A stretch of DNA of 5,319 nt from Mycobacterium sp. (GTDB lineage: Bacteria; Actinomycetota; Actinomycetes; Mycobacteriales; Mycobacteriaceae). The notes below the pieces were generated by a model that worked only from the letters and a program-made list of their open reading frames with translations, searched no databases and had not been told where the DNA came from. The DNA lies in contig JAGQTR010000051.1 in NCBI GenBank assembly GCA_020438915.1, forward strand, positions 1-5,319, in the 5' to 3' direction. Below are positions 1 through 5,319 of this stretch, piece by piece (the stretch's first letter is position 1; the number at the start of each line of letters is the position of its first letter). A program made the position numbers and the translations under genes.

Positions 1-1343
1 TCGGCATTGCCGGCGAAGTCGAGATAGCCCAGAACACCACCGTATAGGCCGCGACGAGTCATTTCGACCTGCTCGATCAGCTCCATCGCCCGAACCTTCG
101 GCGCCCCGGACAGGGTCCCGGCCGGGAAACACGCGGCCACCGCGTCCAGGGCCGTTCTGTCGTCGGCGAGCATGCCCGTCACCTTCGACACCAGGTGCAT
201 AACGTGGCTGTAGCGCTCGATGTGGCTGTAATCCTCGACGCGCACCGTGCCCGGCGCGCAGACCCGGCCCAGATCGTTGCGGCCGAGGTCGACAAGCATC
301 AGATGCTCGGCACGTTCCTTTTCATCGGACAACAGCTCCTTTTCCAGCAGCAGGTCCTCCTCCTCGCTGTCCCCGCGCCACCGGGTACCGGCGATCGGGT
401 GCGTCGTCGCGCGCCGGTCCACGACGGTGACCAGTGCTTCAGGGCTGGAGCCGACGATCGAGAAGTCCAGTCCCCCAGCATCGTCGGGGACGTTGAGCAG
501 GTACATGTACGGGCTCGGGTTCGACACCCTCAGCATCCGGTAGACATCTAGCGGGTCTGCCACGGTATCCATTTCGAAGCGCTGCGAGGGCACCACCTGA
601 AAGGCCTCGCCTGCCTCGATGTCCGCAACCAGCTTGTCGACGATTTCGGTGTACTCCTCGACGGTGCGCTGGGAACGATACGACGGTGCCGGCCGGCTGA
701 ACGCGGCCACCGTCGACTTCAGCGGCTCGGTCAGCGCTGTGGTCATCACGTCGAGTCGAGCCACTGCGTCGTCGTAAGCCCAGTCGACGCGTTCATCGGT
801 GCCGTTCCAGTTGACGGCGTTGGCGATCAGCGTGATAGTGCCCTCGTGGTGGTCGACCGCGGCGATATCGGTCGCCAGAAGCAGCAGCATCTCGGGCAGA
901 CCCAGGTCATCGACGGTCAATTCAGGTAATCGCTCCAGCCGCCGTACCATGTCGTAGGCGAAGAACCCGACCAACCCGGAAGACAGCGGCGGTAGGCCCG
1001 GGAGCGTAGCAGTCTCCAGCAGCGTCAGCGTCTTTCGCAGCGCATCCAGGGGGTCCCCGCCGGCGGGCGCATCCTTGGGGGCGACACCCAGCCACACCGC
1101 CTCGCCGTCACGCACCGTCAGCGCCGACGGGGCACCGGCACCGATGAACGACCATCGAGACCAGGACCGGCCGTTCTCTGCAGATTCGAGCAGGAACGTC
1201 CCGGGACGGTTGGCCGCCAATTTGCGGTAGGCCGACAACGGCGTCTCGCTGTCGGCGAGCACCTTGCGGGTCACCGGAACCACCCGATGCTCGGCCGCAA
1301 GCGTCCGGAAGTCCGCACGTGAGGTCGTGGCGGTCGTCTGCAC
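1..1343 (-). CDS. trpE: Anthranilate synthase component I, 3' end cut by window edge
   Basis: TrpE converts chorismate to anthranilate, the first committed step of tryptophan synthesis, using ammonia from a TrpG-type glutaminase that is not in this window. The visible 447 codons read without a stop. Near the N-terminus the LLES motif (residues 51–54) matches the family's tryptophan feedback-binding element. The chorismate-binding catalytic domain shows NPSPYMY, PIAGTR (316–321), the EHLMLVDLGRND stretch ending at D357, and FPAGTLSGAPK (406–416). Homologues are about 516 residues, so roughly 70 C-terminal residues lie beyond base 1. I chose the GTG at 1343 because a strong GGGAGGA site sits 7 bases upstream and the N-terminal sequence then resembles mycobacterial TrpE. 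An in-frame GTG at 1349 is too close to that site. The gene is divergent from the peroxiredoxin gene, 32 bases away. No tryptophan-rich leader peptide was found in the short upstream space. Identity is very secure; the start is fairly secure. Confidence 0.96.
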   Translation of the reverse strand, partial: MQTTATTSRADFRTLAAEHRVVPVTRKVLADSETPLSAYRKLAANRPGTFLLESAENGRSWSRWSFIGAGAPSALTVRDGEAVWLGVAPKDAPAGGDPLDALRKTLTLLETATLPGLPPLSSGLVGFFAYDMVRRLERLPELTVDDLGLPEMLLLLATDIAAVDHHEGTITLIANAVNWNGTDERVDWAYDDAVARLDVMTTALTEPLKSTVAAFSRPAPSYRSQRTVEEYTEIVDKLVADIEAGEAFQVVPSQRFEMDTVADPLDVYRMLRVSNPSPYMYLLNVPDDAGGLDFSIVGSSPEALVTVVDRRATTHPIAGTRWRGDSEEEDLLLEKELLSDEKERAEHLMLVDLGRNDLGRVCAPGTVRVEDYSHIERYSHVMHLVSKVTGMLADDRTALDAVAACFPAGTLSGAPKVRAMELIEQVEMTRRGLYGGVLGYLDFAGNA

Positions 1344-1350
1344 CCACACA

Positions 1351-1357
1351 TCCTCCC
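1351..1357 (-). promoter_or_regulatory. Strong Shine-Dalgarno site of trpE
   Basis: Read on the minus strand the bases are GGGAGGA, a near-ideal anti-16S match. The spacing is 7 bases to the GTG at 1343 but only 1 base to the in-frame GTG at 1349. This decides the trpE start in favour of 1343. It also implies that trpE has a transcribed leader whose promoter lies further right, inside or at the edge of the divergent peroxiredoxin gene. Confidence 0.75.
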
Positions 1358-1362
1358 AGACG

Positions 1363-1368
1363 TACCGT
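1363..1368 (+). promoter_or_regulatory. Candidate -10 element for leaderless bcpB transcript
   Basis: TACCGT fits the mycobacterial TANNNT -10 consensus. Its last T is 7 bases before the A of the ATG at 1376, which is where transcription would be expected to begin. The peroxiredoxin gene has no recognisable ribosome binding site, which agrees with a leaderless mRNA starting at or next to the ATG. I see no convincing -35 element, but mycobacterial promoters often lack one. A six-base degenerate motif can occur by chance, so this stays a candidate. Confidence 0.4.
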
Positions 1369-1375
1369 TGTGGCC

Positions 1376-1846
1376 ATGACACCTACCAAGCGCGGCGATA
1401 CGGTGGCGGACTTCGAACTACCGGACCAGACCGGGACGAACAGGAAGCTGACTGAACTGCTCGTCGGCGGACCGATCGTGTTGTTCTTCTATCCGGCCGC
1501 GATGACGCCCGGATGCACCAAGGAGGCCTGCCACTTTCGTGACCTTGCCGCGGATTTCGCCGCCCTCGGGGCCAGCAGGGTCGGTATCAGCGCCGACCCG
1601 GTCGACAAACAAGCGAAGTTCGCCCAACAGCAGAACTTCGATTACCCGTTGCTGTCGGACACCGACGGTGTGGTGGCCGCGCAATTCGGGGTCAAGCGTG
1701 GCCTACTCGGAAAGTTCATGCCGGTGAAACGCACGACGTTCGTCATCGACACCGACCGCACCGTGCTCGAGGTGATCGCCAGCGAGTTCAGCATGGACAC
1801 CCACGCCGACAAGGCGCTCGAGGTGCTGCGCCGAACGTCGACTTAG
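1376..1846 (+). CDS. bcpB: Thiol peroxidase of the Bcp/PrxQ peroxiredoxin family
   Basis: The 156-residue product is a cytosolic atypical 2-Cys peroxiredoxin that reduces hydrogen peroxide and organic hydroperoxides with thioredoxin-like donors. The active site reads PAAMTPGCTKEAC (40–52): T44 and peroxidatic C47, with resolving C52 five residues later as in the PrxQ subgroup. R119, in the VKRTTFVID segment, is the conserved arginine that completes the catalytic triad. The length and the GDTVADFELPDQTG opening (7–20) match mycobacterial BcpB. There is no signal peptide. I chose the ATG at 1376. An ATG at 1319 would add 19 residues that do not look conserved and would overlap the trpE start, and a GTG at 1370 would add only two residues. 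No Shine-Dalgarno site precedes it, and a possible -10 box suggests a leaderless mRNA. It lies alone on the plus strand, between hisI (convergent) and trpE (divergent), with no obvious link to either pathway. The family call is very firm; the symbol follows the M. tuberculosis name. Confidence 0.93.
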   Translation: MTPTKRGDTVADFELPDQTGTNRKLTELLVGGPIVLFFYPAAMTPGCTKEACHFRDLAADFAALGASRVGISADPVDKQAKFAQQQNFDYPLLSDTDGVVAAQFGVKRGLLGKFMPVKRTTFVIDTDRTVLEVIASEFSMDTHADKALEVLRRTST

Positions 1847-1850
1847 AGCA

Positions 1851-1902
1851 CGCTTTCGGATTGGTTGCGTGCCATAACTCGACACTGGGCGCGCCCGAAG
1901 CG
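1851..1902. terminator. Candidate bidirectional terminator hairpin between convergent genes
   Basis: The gap between the stop codons of the peroxiredoxin gene and hisI can fold into a two-part hairpin. The outer arms, 1851–1859 (CGCTTTCGG) and 1895–1902 (CCGAAGCG), form 8 pairs with one bulged T. The inner arms, 1867–1873 (GCGTGCC) and 1888–1894 (GGCGCGC), form 7 pairs including one G-U in plus-strand RNA. In the minus-strand RNA that pair becomes an A-C mismatch. Inner and outer 3' arms are contiguous. The loop is 14 bases and there is a 7-base one-sided internal loop. There is no U-tract, which is common for actinobacterial intrinsic terminators. Function is inferred from position and folding only. 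Confidence 0.35.
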
Positions 1903-2250
1903 CTAGTCCTCCGGAGCCAGCAACACATCGGCGTCGAAGCAGGTGTGATCGCCGGTGTGGCACGCGCCACCGACCTGGTCCACCTCGATCAGCACCGTGT
2001 CTCCATCGCAGTCCAGACGTACCGAATGCACGTGCTGGGTATGCCCCGACGTGGCACCCTTGACCCACTGCTGTGCGCGGGAACGCGAATAGTAGGTCGC
2101 CTCACGTGTTTTCAGGGTGCGCGCCAGTGCGTCGTCATCCATCCAGGCGACCATCAGCACCTGTCCGGTCGCGCGTTCCTGCACCACCGCGGTGAACAGG
2201 CCGTTGGCGTCGCGCTTGAGTCGCTGGGCGATCGCGGGATCGAGGCTCAT
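1903..2250 (-). CDS. hisI: Phosphoribosyl-AMP cyclohydrolase
   Basis: HisI opens the adenine ring of phosphoribosyl-AMP to give ProFAR, the substrate of HisA, in histidine synthesis. The 115-residue product is the stand-alone cyclohydrolase. No HisE (phosphoribosyl-ATP pyrophosphatase) domain is fused to it, as is usual in actinobacteria, where hisE lies elsewhere. Diagnostic parts are ATYYSRSR (51–58), WVKGATSGHTQ (62–72), the metal-binding DCDGD (80–84) and GGACHTGDHTC (94–104). The expected zinc cysteines are C81, C97 and C104 and the magnesium aspartates D80, D82 and D84. All key residues are present. The ATG start overlaps the hisF stop as ATGA, which suggests translational coupling, and an AGGGG stretch about 11 bases upstream may help initiation. 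It is the last his gene here and ends in TAG facing the peroxiredoxin gene. Confidence 0.96.
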   Translation of the reverse strand: MSLDPAIAQRLKRDANGLFTAVVQERATGQVLMVAWMDDDALARTLKTREATYYSRSRAQQWVKGATSGHTQHVHSVRLDCDGDTVLIEVDQVGGACHTGDHTCFDADVLLAPED

Positions 2251-3029
2251 CGCACCACGATCCCCTGTGCCGCCATCGCCGCCTTCACCTGGCCGATCGT
2301 CAGCTCCCGGAAGTGGAACACGCTGGCCGCCAACACTGCGTCGGCGCCGGCGGCAACCGCCGGCGCGAAATCACCGACCGCACCGGCGCCGCCGCTGGCG
2401 ATCACCGGCACCGACACCGCTCCACGGACGGCACGCAGCATCTTCAGGTCGAAACCAGCCTTGGTGCCATCAAAGTCCATCGAGTTGAGCAGAATTTCGC
2501 CCACGCCGAGTTCGGCGCCGCGTGCCGCCCACTCGATCGCATCGATGCCCGTGCCGCGGCGGCCGCCATGGGTGGTCACCTCCCAGCCCGACGTGGTGGC
2601 CGTCGCCCCCTCGGGGATCGTACGGGCGTCGACCGAGAGCACGATGCATTGCGAGCCGAACTGCCGCGACAGCTCCGAAAGCAACTCCGGACGCGCGATC
2701 GCGGCGGTGTTGACCGCGACCTTGTCGGCACCGGCACGCAGCAGAACGTCGACGTCGGCCACCGAACGGACCCCGCCACCGACGGTGAGAGGGATGAACA
2801 CCTGTTCGGCGGTCCGTCGCACCACTTCCAGCATCGTGGCGCGGCCCGACGAGGATGCCGTCACATCGAGGAAGGTCAACTCGTCGGCGCCTTCGGCGTC
2901 GTAGGCCGCGGCGAGCTCGACCGGATCGCCTGCGTCACGGAGGTTTTCGAAGTTGACACCCTTGACCACCCGCCCCTGATCGACATCCAGGCACGGGATC
3001 ACGCGGATCGCGACGTCGCCGGTGTTCAC
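2247..3029 (-). CDS. hisF: Imidazole glycerol phosphate synthase cyclase subunit
   Basis: HisF is the (βα)8-barrel synthase half of the HisH–HisF complex. It takes ammonia from HisH and converts PRFAR to imidazole glycerol phosphate and AICAR, the latter feeding purine synthesis. The 260-residue product has both catalytic aspartates: D15 in IPCLDVDQGRVVKG (11–24) and D134 in LSVDAR, equivalent to D11 and D130 of the Thermotoga enzyme. Phosphate-binding loops are seen as TVGGGV (82–87) and ASGGAGAV (211–218), and the C-terminal barrel strand carries LAASVFHF (233–240). The frame stays open upstream to 3296, but the GTG at 3029 is preferred. It gives a normal length, overlaps the impA stop as GTGA, and has an AAGGG site 8 bases upstream. 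It follows impA and precedes hisI with 4-base overlaps on both sides. Nothing is missing. Confidence 0.96.
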   Translation of the reverse strand: MNTGDVAIRVIPCLDVDQGRVVKGVNFENLRDAGDPVELAAAYDAEGADELTFLDVTASSSGRATMLEVVRRTAEQVFIPLTVGGGVRSVADVDVLLRAGADKVAVNTAAIARPELLSELSRQFGSQCIVLSVDARTIPEGATATTSGWEVTTHGGRRGTGIDAIEWAARGAELGVGEILLNSMDFDGTKAGFDLKMLRAVRGAVSVPVIASGGAGAVGDFAPAVAAGADAVLAASVFHFRELTIGQVKAAMAAQGIVVR

Positions 3030-3844
3030 AGGTAGCCCTTCGGGTCGCCGACGGATCTGATGATCTCCAGCATCTGCTCGTGCACGCCCGGCGCCGCCAT
3101 CAACGCCGAGCGTGAAGAGATGGTCCACGGCTTGCCGGACAGGTCGGTGACGACGCCGCCGGCCGCCCGCACCAACGCCACGCCCGCCGCGTGATCCCAG
3201 ATGTGGTGGCCGAAACTGATCGCACCACCGAGGATTCCTGCCGCCACATAGGCCAGGTCGATGCCGGTCGCACCGTGCATCCGCACCCGCGAACACTCCC
3301 GGCTCAGACTCTGCAGGACCTCGGACCGATAACGGCCCGGATAGCGGCCTCGGGACTCGACGTTGAAGGTACCGATCCCGACGATGGAATCAGCCAGCGC
3401 CGTGGGCTTCAACCGCTCCAATGCCTCACCGTTGCACCGCACCGATTCCCCGACCATCACGGAGTACCGCTGCGCGGTGAACGGCAGCCAGGTCAGCCCC
3501 AGGACGGGCTCACCGTCAGCCAGCAGCCCCAACAAGATGGCCGCCATCGGCGAGCCCGCGGCGTAGTTGAACGTGCCGTCGATCGGGTCCAGCACCCACA
3601 CCAACTCGGCGTCCAGCGATTCCCCGCCGAACTCTTCGCCGTGCACTCCGATTCCGGTAAGCCTGGTCAGTTCGGCCACCACGCGGCGCTCGATCGCGAG
3701 ATCTACCTCGGTGGCGAAGTCGTTGCCTTTCTTGGCTACTGCGGAATCGGCGCGATGGCCCGCAATGAACTGCGCCGAGACGGCATCGAGGACCTCGGCT
3801 GCGGTGGCGAGCAGCGCGCTGAGCTGCTGCGAATCGTGGGTCAC
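3026..3844 (-). CDS. impA: Inositol-monophosphatase-family phosphatase in the his operon
   Basis: This 272-residue protein belongs to the metal-dependent IMPase superfamily, which includes inositol monophosphatase, fructose-1,6-bisphosphatase and HisN-type histidinol-phosphate phosphatase. Visible motifs are KKGNDFATEVDLAIE (38–52), the metal-binding GEEF (69–72), the signature WVLDPIDGTFNY (83–94) with D86 and D89, and IWDHAAGVALVRAAGG (215–230) with metal ligand D217. All catalytic residues are present, and length is normal for the family. The orthologue in the same place in M. tuberculosis and Corynebacterium is called impA. In M. smegmatis loss of an impA gene was reported to lower phosphatidylinositol mannoside, while mycobacterial histidinol-phosphatase activity is usually assigned to a separate hisN. 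The substrate is therefore uncertain: inositol-1-phosphate is the traditional guess, and histidinol phosphate is suggested by the operon. The GTG start overlaps the hisA stop (GTGA), and the TGA stop overlaps the hisF start. No clear Shine-Dalgarno site precedes it, so it probably depends on coupling. Confidence 0.92.
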   Translation of the reverse strand: MTHDSQQLSALLATAAEVLDAVSAQFIAGHRADSAVAKKGNDFATEVDLAIERRVVAELTRLTGIGVHGEEFGGESLDAELVWVLDPIDGTFNYAAGSPMAAILLGLLADGEPVLGLTWLPFTAQRYSVMVGESVRCNGEALERLKPTALADSIVGIGTFNVESRGRYPGRYRSEVLQSLSRECSRVRMHGATGIDLAYVAAGILGGAISFGHHIWDHAAGVALVRAAGGVVTDLSGKPWTISSRSALMAAPGVHEQMLEIIRSVGDPKGYL

Positions 3845-4599
3845 TCGTCGACCGCGGCCAGCGCCTGCGGCAACGTGAATCGTCCTGCGTACAAGGCCTT
3901 CCCAACGATCGCACCCTCTACGCCACGGTCGGTCAACGTGGCGATCGCGCGCAGGTCGTCAAGGCTCGACACGCCGCCGGAAGCGATGACGGACGCGTCG
4001 GTGCGCCCGGCGACCTCGGTCAGCAGCTCCAGATTCGGCCCGTTGAGGGTGCCGTCCTTGGTCACATCGGTGACGACGAACCGCGGACATCCCTCGCGAT
4101 CAAGGCGTTCCAACACCGGCCACAAGTCACCGCCGTCGGTTTCCCAGCCGCGGCCCCGGAGGCGAAACTCTCCCGCTCCGTCCTGGTCCTTCTTGACGTC
4201 CAGACCGACGGCCACCCGGTCACCGTGCTCGGAAATGACCTTGGCGCACCACTGCGGGTTCTCCAGTGCCGCCGTGCCGAGGTTGACGCGCGCACATCCG
4301 GTGGCCAGCGCAGCGGTCAGCGACTCGTCGTCGCGAATACCCCCCGACAGTTCGACCGCGACATCGAGTTTACCGACGACCTCGGCGAGCAACTCCCGGT
4401 TGGACCCGCGGCCGAAGGCGGCGTCGAGGTCGACGAGATGAATCCACTCGGCACCGTCGCGCTGCCAGGTCATCGCCGCATCCAGGGCCGAGCCGTACTC
4501 GGTCTCGCTACCGGCCTGTCCCTGAACCAAGCGCACCGCGCGACCCTCGACGACGTCCACCGCGGGCAACAAGATCAACTTCACGTGCGTTGAATTCAC
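3841..4599 (-). CDS. hisA: Bifunctional HisA/TrpF phosphoribosyl isomerase PriA
   Basis: This (βα)8-barrel isomerase converts ProFAR to PRFAR in histidine synthesis. In actinobacteria, which usually lack trpF, the same enzyme (PriA) also isomerises phosphoribosyl-anthranilate for tryptophan. Catalytic aspartates are D15 in LLPAVDV and D178 in VTDVTKDGT. Phosphate loops are LSGGIRDD (84–91) and ASGGVSSLDD (206–215). The RLRGRGWE loop (146–153) carries the arginine and tryptophan (R150, W152) that correspond to the PriA switch residues R143 and W145, as I recall the M. tuberculosis numbering. Just before that loop it has about three extra residues relative to the M. tuberculosis protein. The start is uncertain: GTG at 4599 gives 252 residues and sits 5 bases after the hisH stop, while GTG at 4584 gives 247 residues, nearer the usual length. 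Neither has a good Shine-Dalgarno site. The frame stays open to 5064 but that region is hisH. Its stop overlaps impA. Function is very secure, dual activity is inferred from motifs. Confidence 0.93.
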   Translation of the reverse strand: MNSTHVKLILLPAVDVVEGRAVRLVQGQAGSETEYGSALDAAMTWQRDGAEWIHLVDLDAAFGRGSNRELLAEVVGKLDVAVELSGGIRDDESLTAALATGCARVNLGTAALENPQWCAKVISEHGDRVAVGLDVKKDQDGAGEFRLRGRGWETDGGDLWPVLERLDREGCPRFVVTDVTKDGTLNGPNLELLTEVAGRTDASVIASGGVSSLDDLRAIATLTDRGVEGAIVGKALYAGRFTLPQALAAVDE

Positions 4600-4604
4600 G
4601 CTGG

Positions 4605-5225
4605 TCAACTTAGCGCCCCGACCCAGTTCGCCAGCAACGCGGCACCGGCGTCGCCACTCTTCTCGGGATGAAACTGGGTAGCCGACAGGGGCCCGTCCTC
4701 GACCGCGGCCAGAAACGGCACCTCGTGGTTGGCCCACGTCAGAAGGGCATCGGGAGCCCCCTCCCACTGCTGGGCGGCATAGGAGTGCACGAAATAGAAA
4801 CGCGTGTCGGCATCCATCCCGTGGAACAACACGCTGTCGGCCGGGGTATCCACGAGGTTCCACCCCATGTGCGGAATCACCGGGGCATCCAGCCGGACAA
4901 CCGCGCCCGGCCACTGCCCGCAACCGATGGTCTCGACGCCGAACTCGACGCCCCGCGCGAACAGGATCTGCATGCCCACGCATACCCCCAGCACCGGACG
5001 TCCGGCCACTAGGCGGTCGGCGATGATCTTCTCGCCACCGATCTTGCGCAGGCCCGTCATGCACGCCTCGAAGGCGCCTACTCCGGGAACCACCAGGCCG
5101 TCGGCGGCCATCGCCGCCGACGGGTCGGCCGTGACCTCGACCTGAGCCCCGACGCGTTCCAACGCGCGCTGCGCCGAGCGCAAATTGCCCGACCCGTAGT
5201 CCAGCACAACGAGTTTCTTTGTCAC
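4605..5225 (-). CDS. hisH: Imidazole glycerol phosphate synthase glutaminase subunit
   Basis: HisH is the class I glutamine amidotransferase subunit that hydrolyses glutamine and passes ammonia through the HisF barrel. The 206-residue protein has the full triad: nucleophile C82 in GVCVGMQ (80–86), with H186 and E188 in FHPEKS. The other hallmarks are DYGSGNL (9–15), the oxyanion-region PGVGAF (47–52), PHMGWN (118–123) and YFVHSYA (144–150). Length is normal. The GTG start at 5225 overlaps the hisB stop as GTGA, with AAGG 7 bases upstream. The stop at 4605 leaves a short gap before hisA. It is separated from its partner gene hisF by hisA and impA, so the subunits are encoded about 1.6 kb apart within the same transcription unit. 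Confidence 0.96.
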   Translation of the reverse strand: MTKKLVVLDYGSGNLRSAQRALERVGAQVEVTADPSAAMAADGLVVPGVGAFEACMTGLRKIGGEKIIADRLVAGRPVLGVCVGMQILFARGVEFGVETIGCGQWPGAVVRLDAPVIPHMGWNLVDTPADSVLFHGMDADTRFYFVHSYAAQQWEGAPDALLTWANHEVPFLAAVEDGPLSATQFHPEKSGDAGAALLANWVGALS

Positions 5226-5319
5226 AGAGCGCCTTTGGTCGAGGGCACCCCGCTGACCCTGGGGTCGTACTCGACGGCCTGGCGCAGCGCCCGCGCCACC
5301 GCCTTGTACTGCGCCTCGG
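5222..5319 (-). CDS. hisB: Imidazoleglycerol-phosphate dehydratase, C-terminal end only
   Basis: Only the last 31 codons and the TGA stop are in the window; the gene continues past the right edge. The visible tail begins EAQYKAVARALRQAV and ends in GVPSTKGAL, the typical C-terminus of actinobacterial HisB. This enzyme dehydrates imidazole glycerol phosphate to imidazole acetol phosphate, the step after the HisH–HisF synthase. Ending here shows a monofunctional dehydratase tail with nothing fused at its C-terminus. Whether an N-terminal phosphatase domain exists cannot be seen. Its stop overlaps the hisH GTG by 4 bases, so the two are likely co-transcribed and translationally coupled. Confidence 0.9.
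   Translation of the reverse strand, partial: EAQYKAVARALRQAVEYDPRVSGVPSTKGAL

Noticed and set aside
195..551. Plus-strand frame of 118 codons within trpE
   Set aside because: It is antisense to the conserved catalytic domain of TrpE and has no recognisable features.
1108..1389. Minus-strand frame starting at 1389 that overlaps the trpE start
   Set aside because: It is in a different frame from trpE and loses all TrpE similarity. The GTG at 1343 frame matches TrpE throughout.
1344..1600. Possible trp attenuator with a Trp-rich leader peptide upstream of trpE
   Set aside because: I found no tandem Trp codons on the minus strand here, and no terminator-like hairpin with a U-tract. The sequence is also constrained by bcpB coding.
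1888..1897. Perfect 10-base palindrome GGGCGCGCCC as an operator
   Set aside because: It is a simple GC palindrome, better explained as part of the hairpin arm, and it lies downstream of both genes rather than near a promoter.
1861..2904. Plus-strand open frame of 347 codons antisense to hisI and hisF
   Set aside because: The composition is a low-complexity Ala/Ser/Arg/Thr shadow of high-GC codon bias. No domain is recognisable, and the opposite strand carries clear hisI and hisF.
3030..3296. Upstream extension of the hisF frame into impA
   Set aside because: The added sequence is Arg/Gly-rich out-of-frame impA. The GTG at 3029 has a good ribosome site and gives the family length.
3191..4441. 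Plus-strand open frame of 416 codons antisense to impA and hisA
   Set aside because: Long antisense frames are expected at this GC content. It has no known motif, and both genes on the other strand have complete catalytic residues.
4600..5064. Upstream extension of the hisA frame through hisH
   Set aside because: The extra residues are an out-of-frame reading of hisH. HisA-family proteins begin a few residues before LLPAVDV.
1..5319. Mobile elements, CRISPR arrays, tRNA or rRNA genes, defence systems
   Set aside because: None was seen. Every stretch is accounted for by conserved metabolic genes, with gaps no longer than 56 bases.

Overview
The window comes from a high-GC actinobacterium, most probably a Mycobacterium or Mycolicibacterium. 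The protein sequences are close to those I remember for M. tuberculosis HisB, HisH, PriA, ImpA, HisF, HisI, BcpB and TrpE, and the gene order is the mycobacterial his–trp junction. I could not run a search, so the genus is inferred from recall. Starts are often GTG and there is almost no non-coding DNA.

The right three quarters hold the distal half of a histidine operon, all on the minus strand. In transcription order these are the 3' end of hisB (5319–5222), hisH (5225–4605), hisA/priA (about 4599–3841), the inositol-monophosphatase-like gene impA (3844–3026), hisF (3029–2247) and hisI (2250–1903). Four of the five junctions are 4-base stop/start overlaps (GTGA or ATGA). The hisH–hisA junction is the exception, with a short gap.

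A convergent 56-base gap (1847–1902) follows and can fold as a hairpin. Next is a plus-strand peroxiredoxin of the Bcp/PrxQ type (1376–1846). It is divergent from trpE, which starts at 1343 on the minus strand and runs off the left edge after 447 codons. Only 32 bases separate the two start codons, so promoter elements must overlap coding sequence.

The genes work together as follows. HisH and HisF form the imidazole glycerol phosphate synthase. HisI and HisA/PriA supply the preceding steps, and HisB the following one. PriA probably also performs the TrpF isomerisation in tryptophan synthesis, linking the his cluster to the trp genes that begin with trpE. ImpA is a passenger whose substrate is uncertain (inositol phosphate or histidinol phosphate). 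The peroxiredoxin has no evident metabolic link to either pathway. The window is conserved primary metabolism and I see no undescribed system. The points worth checking concern gene packing, start sites, a probable leaderless mRNA, the convergent hairpin and the role of ImpA.
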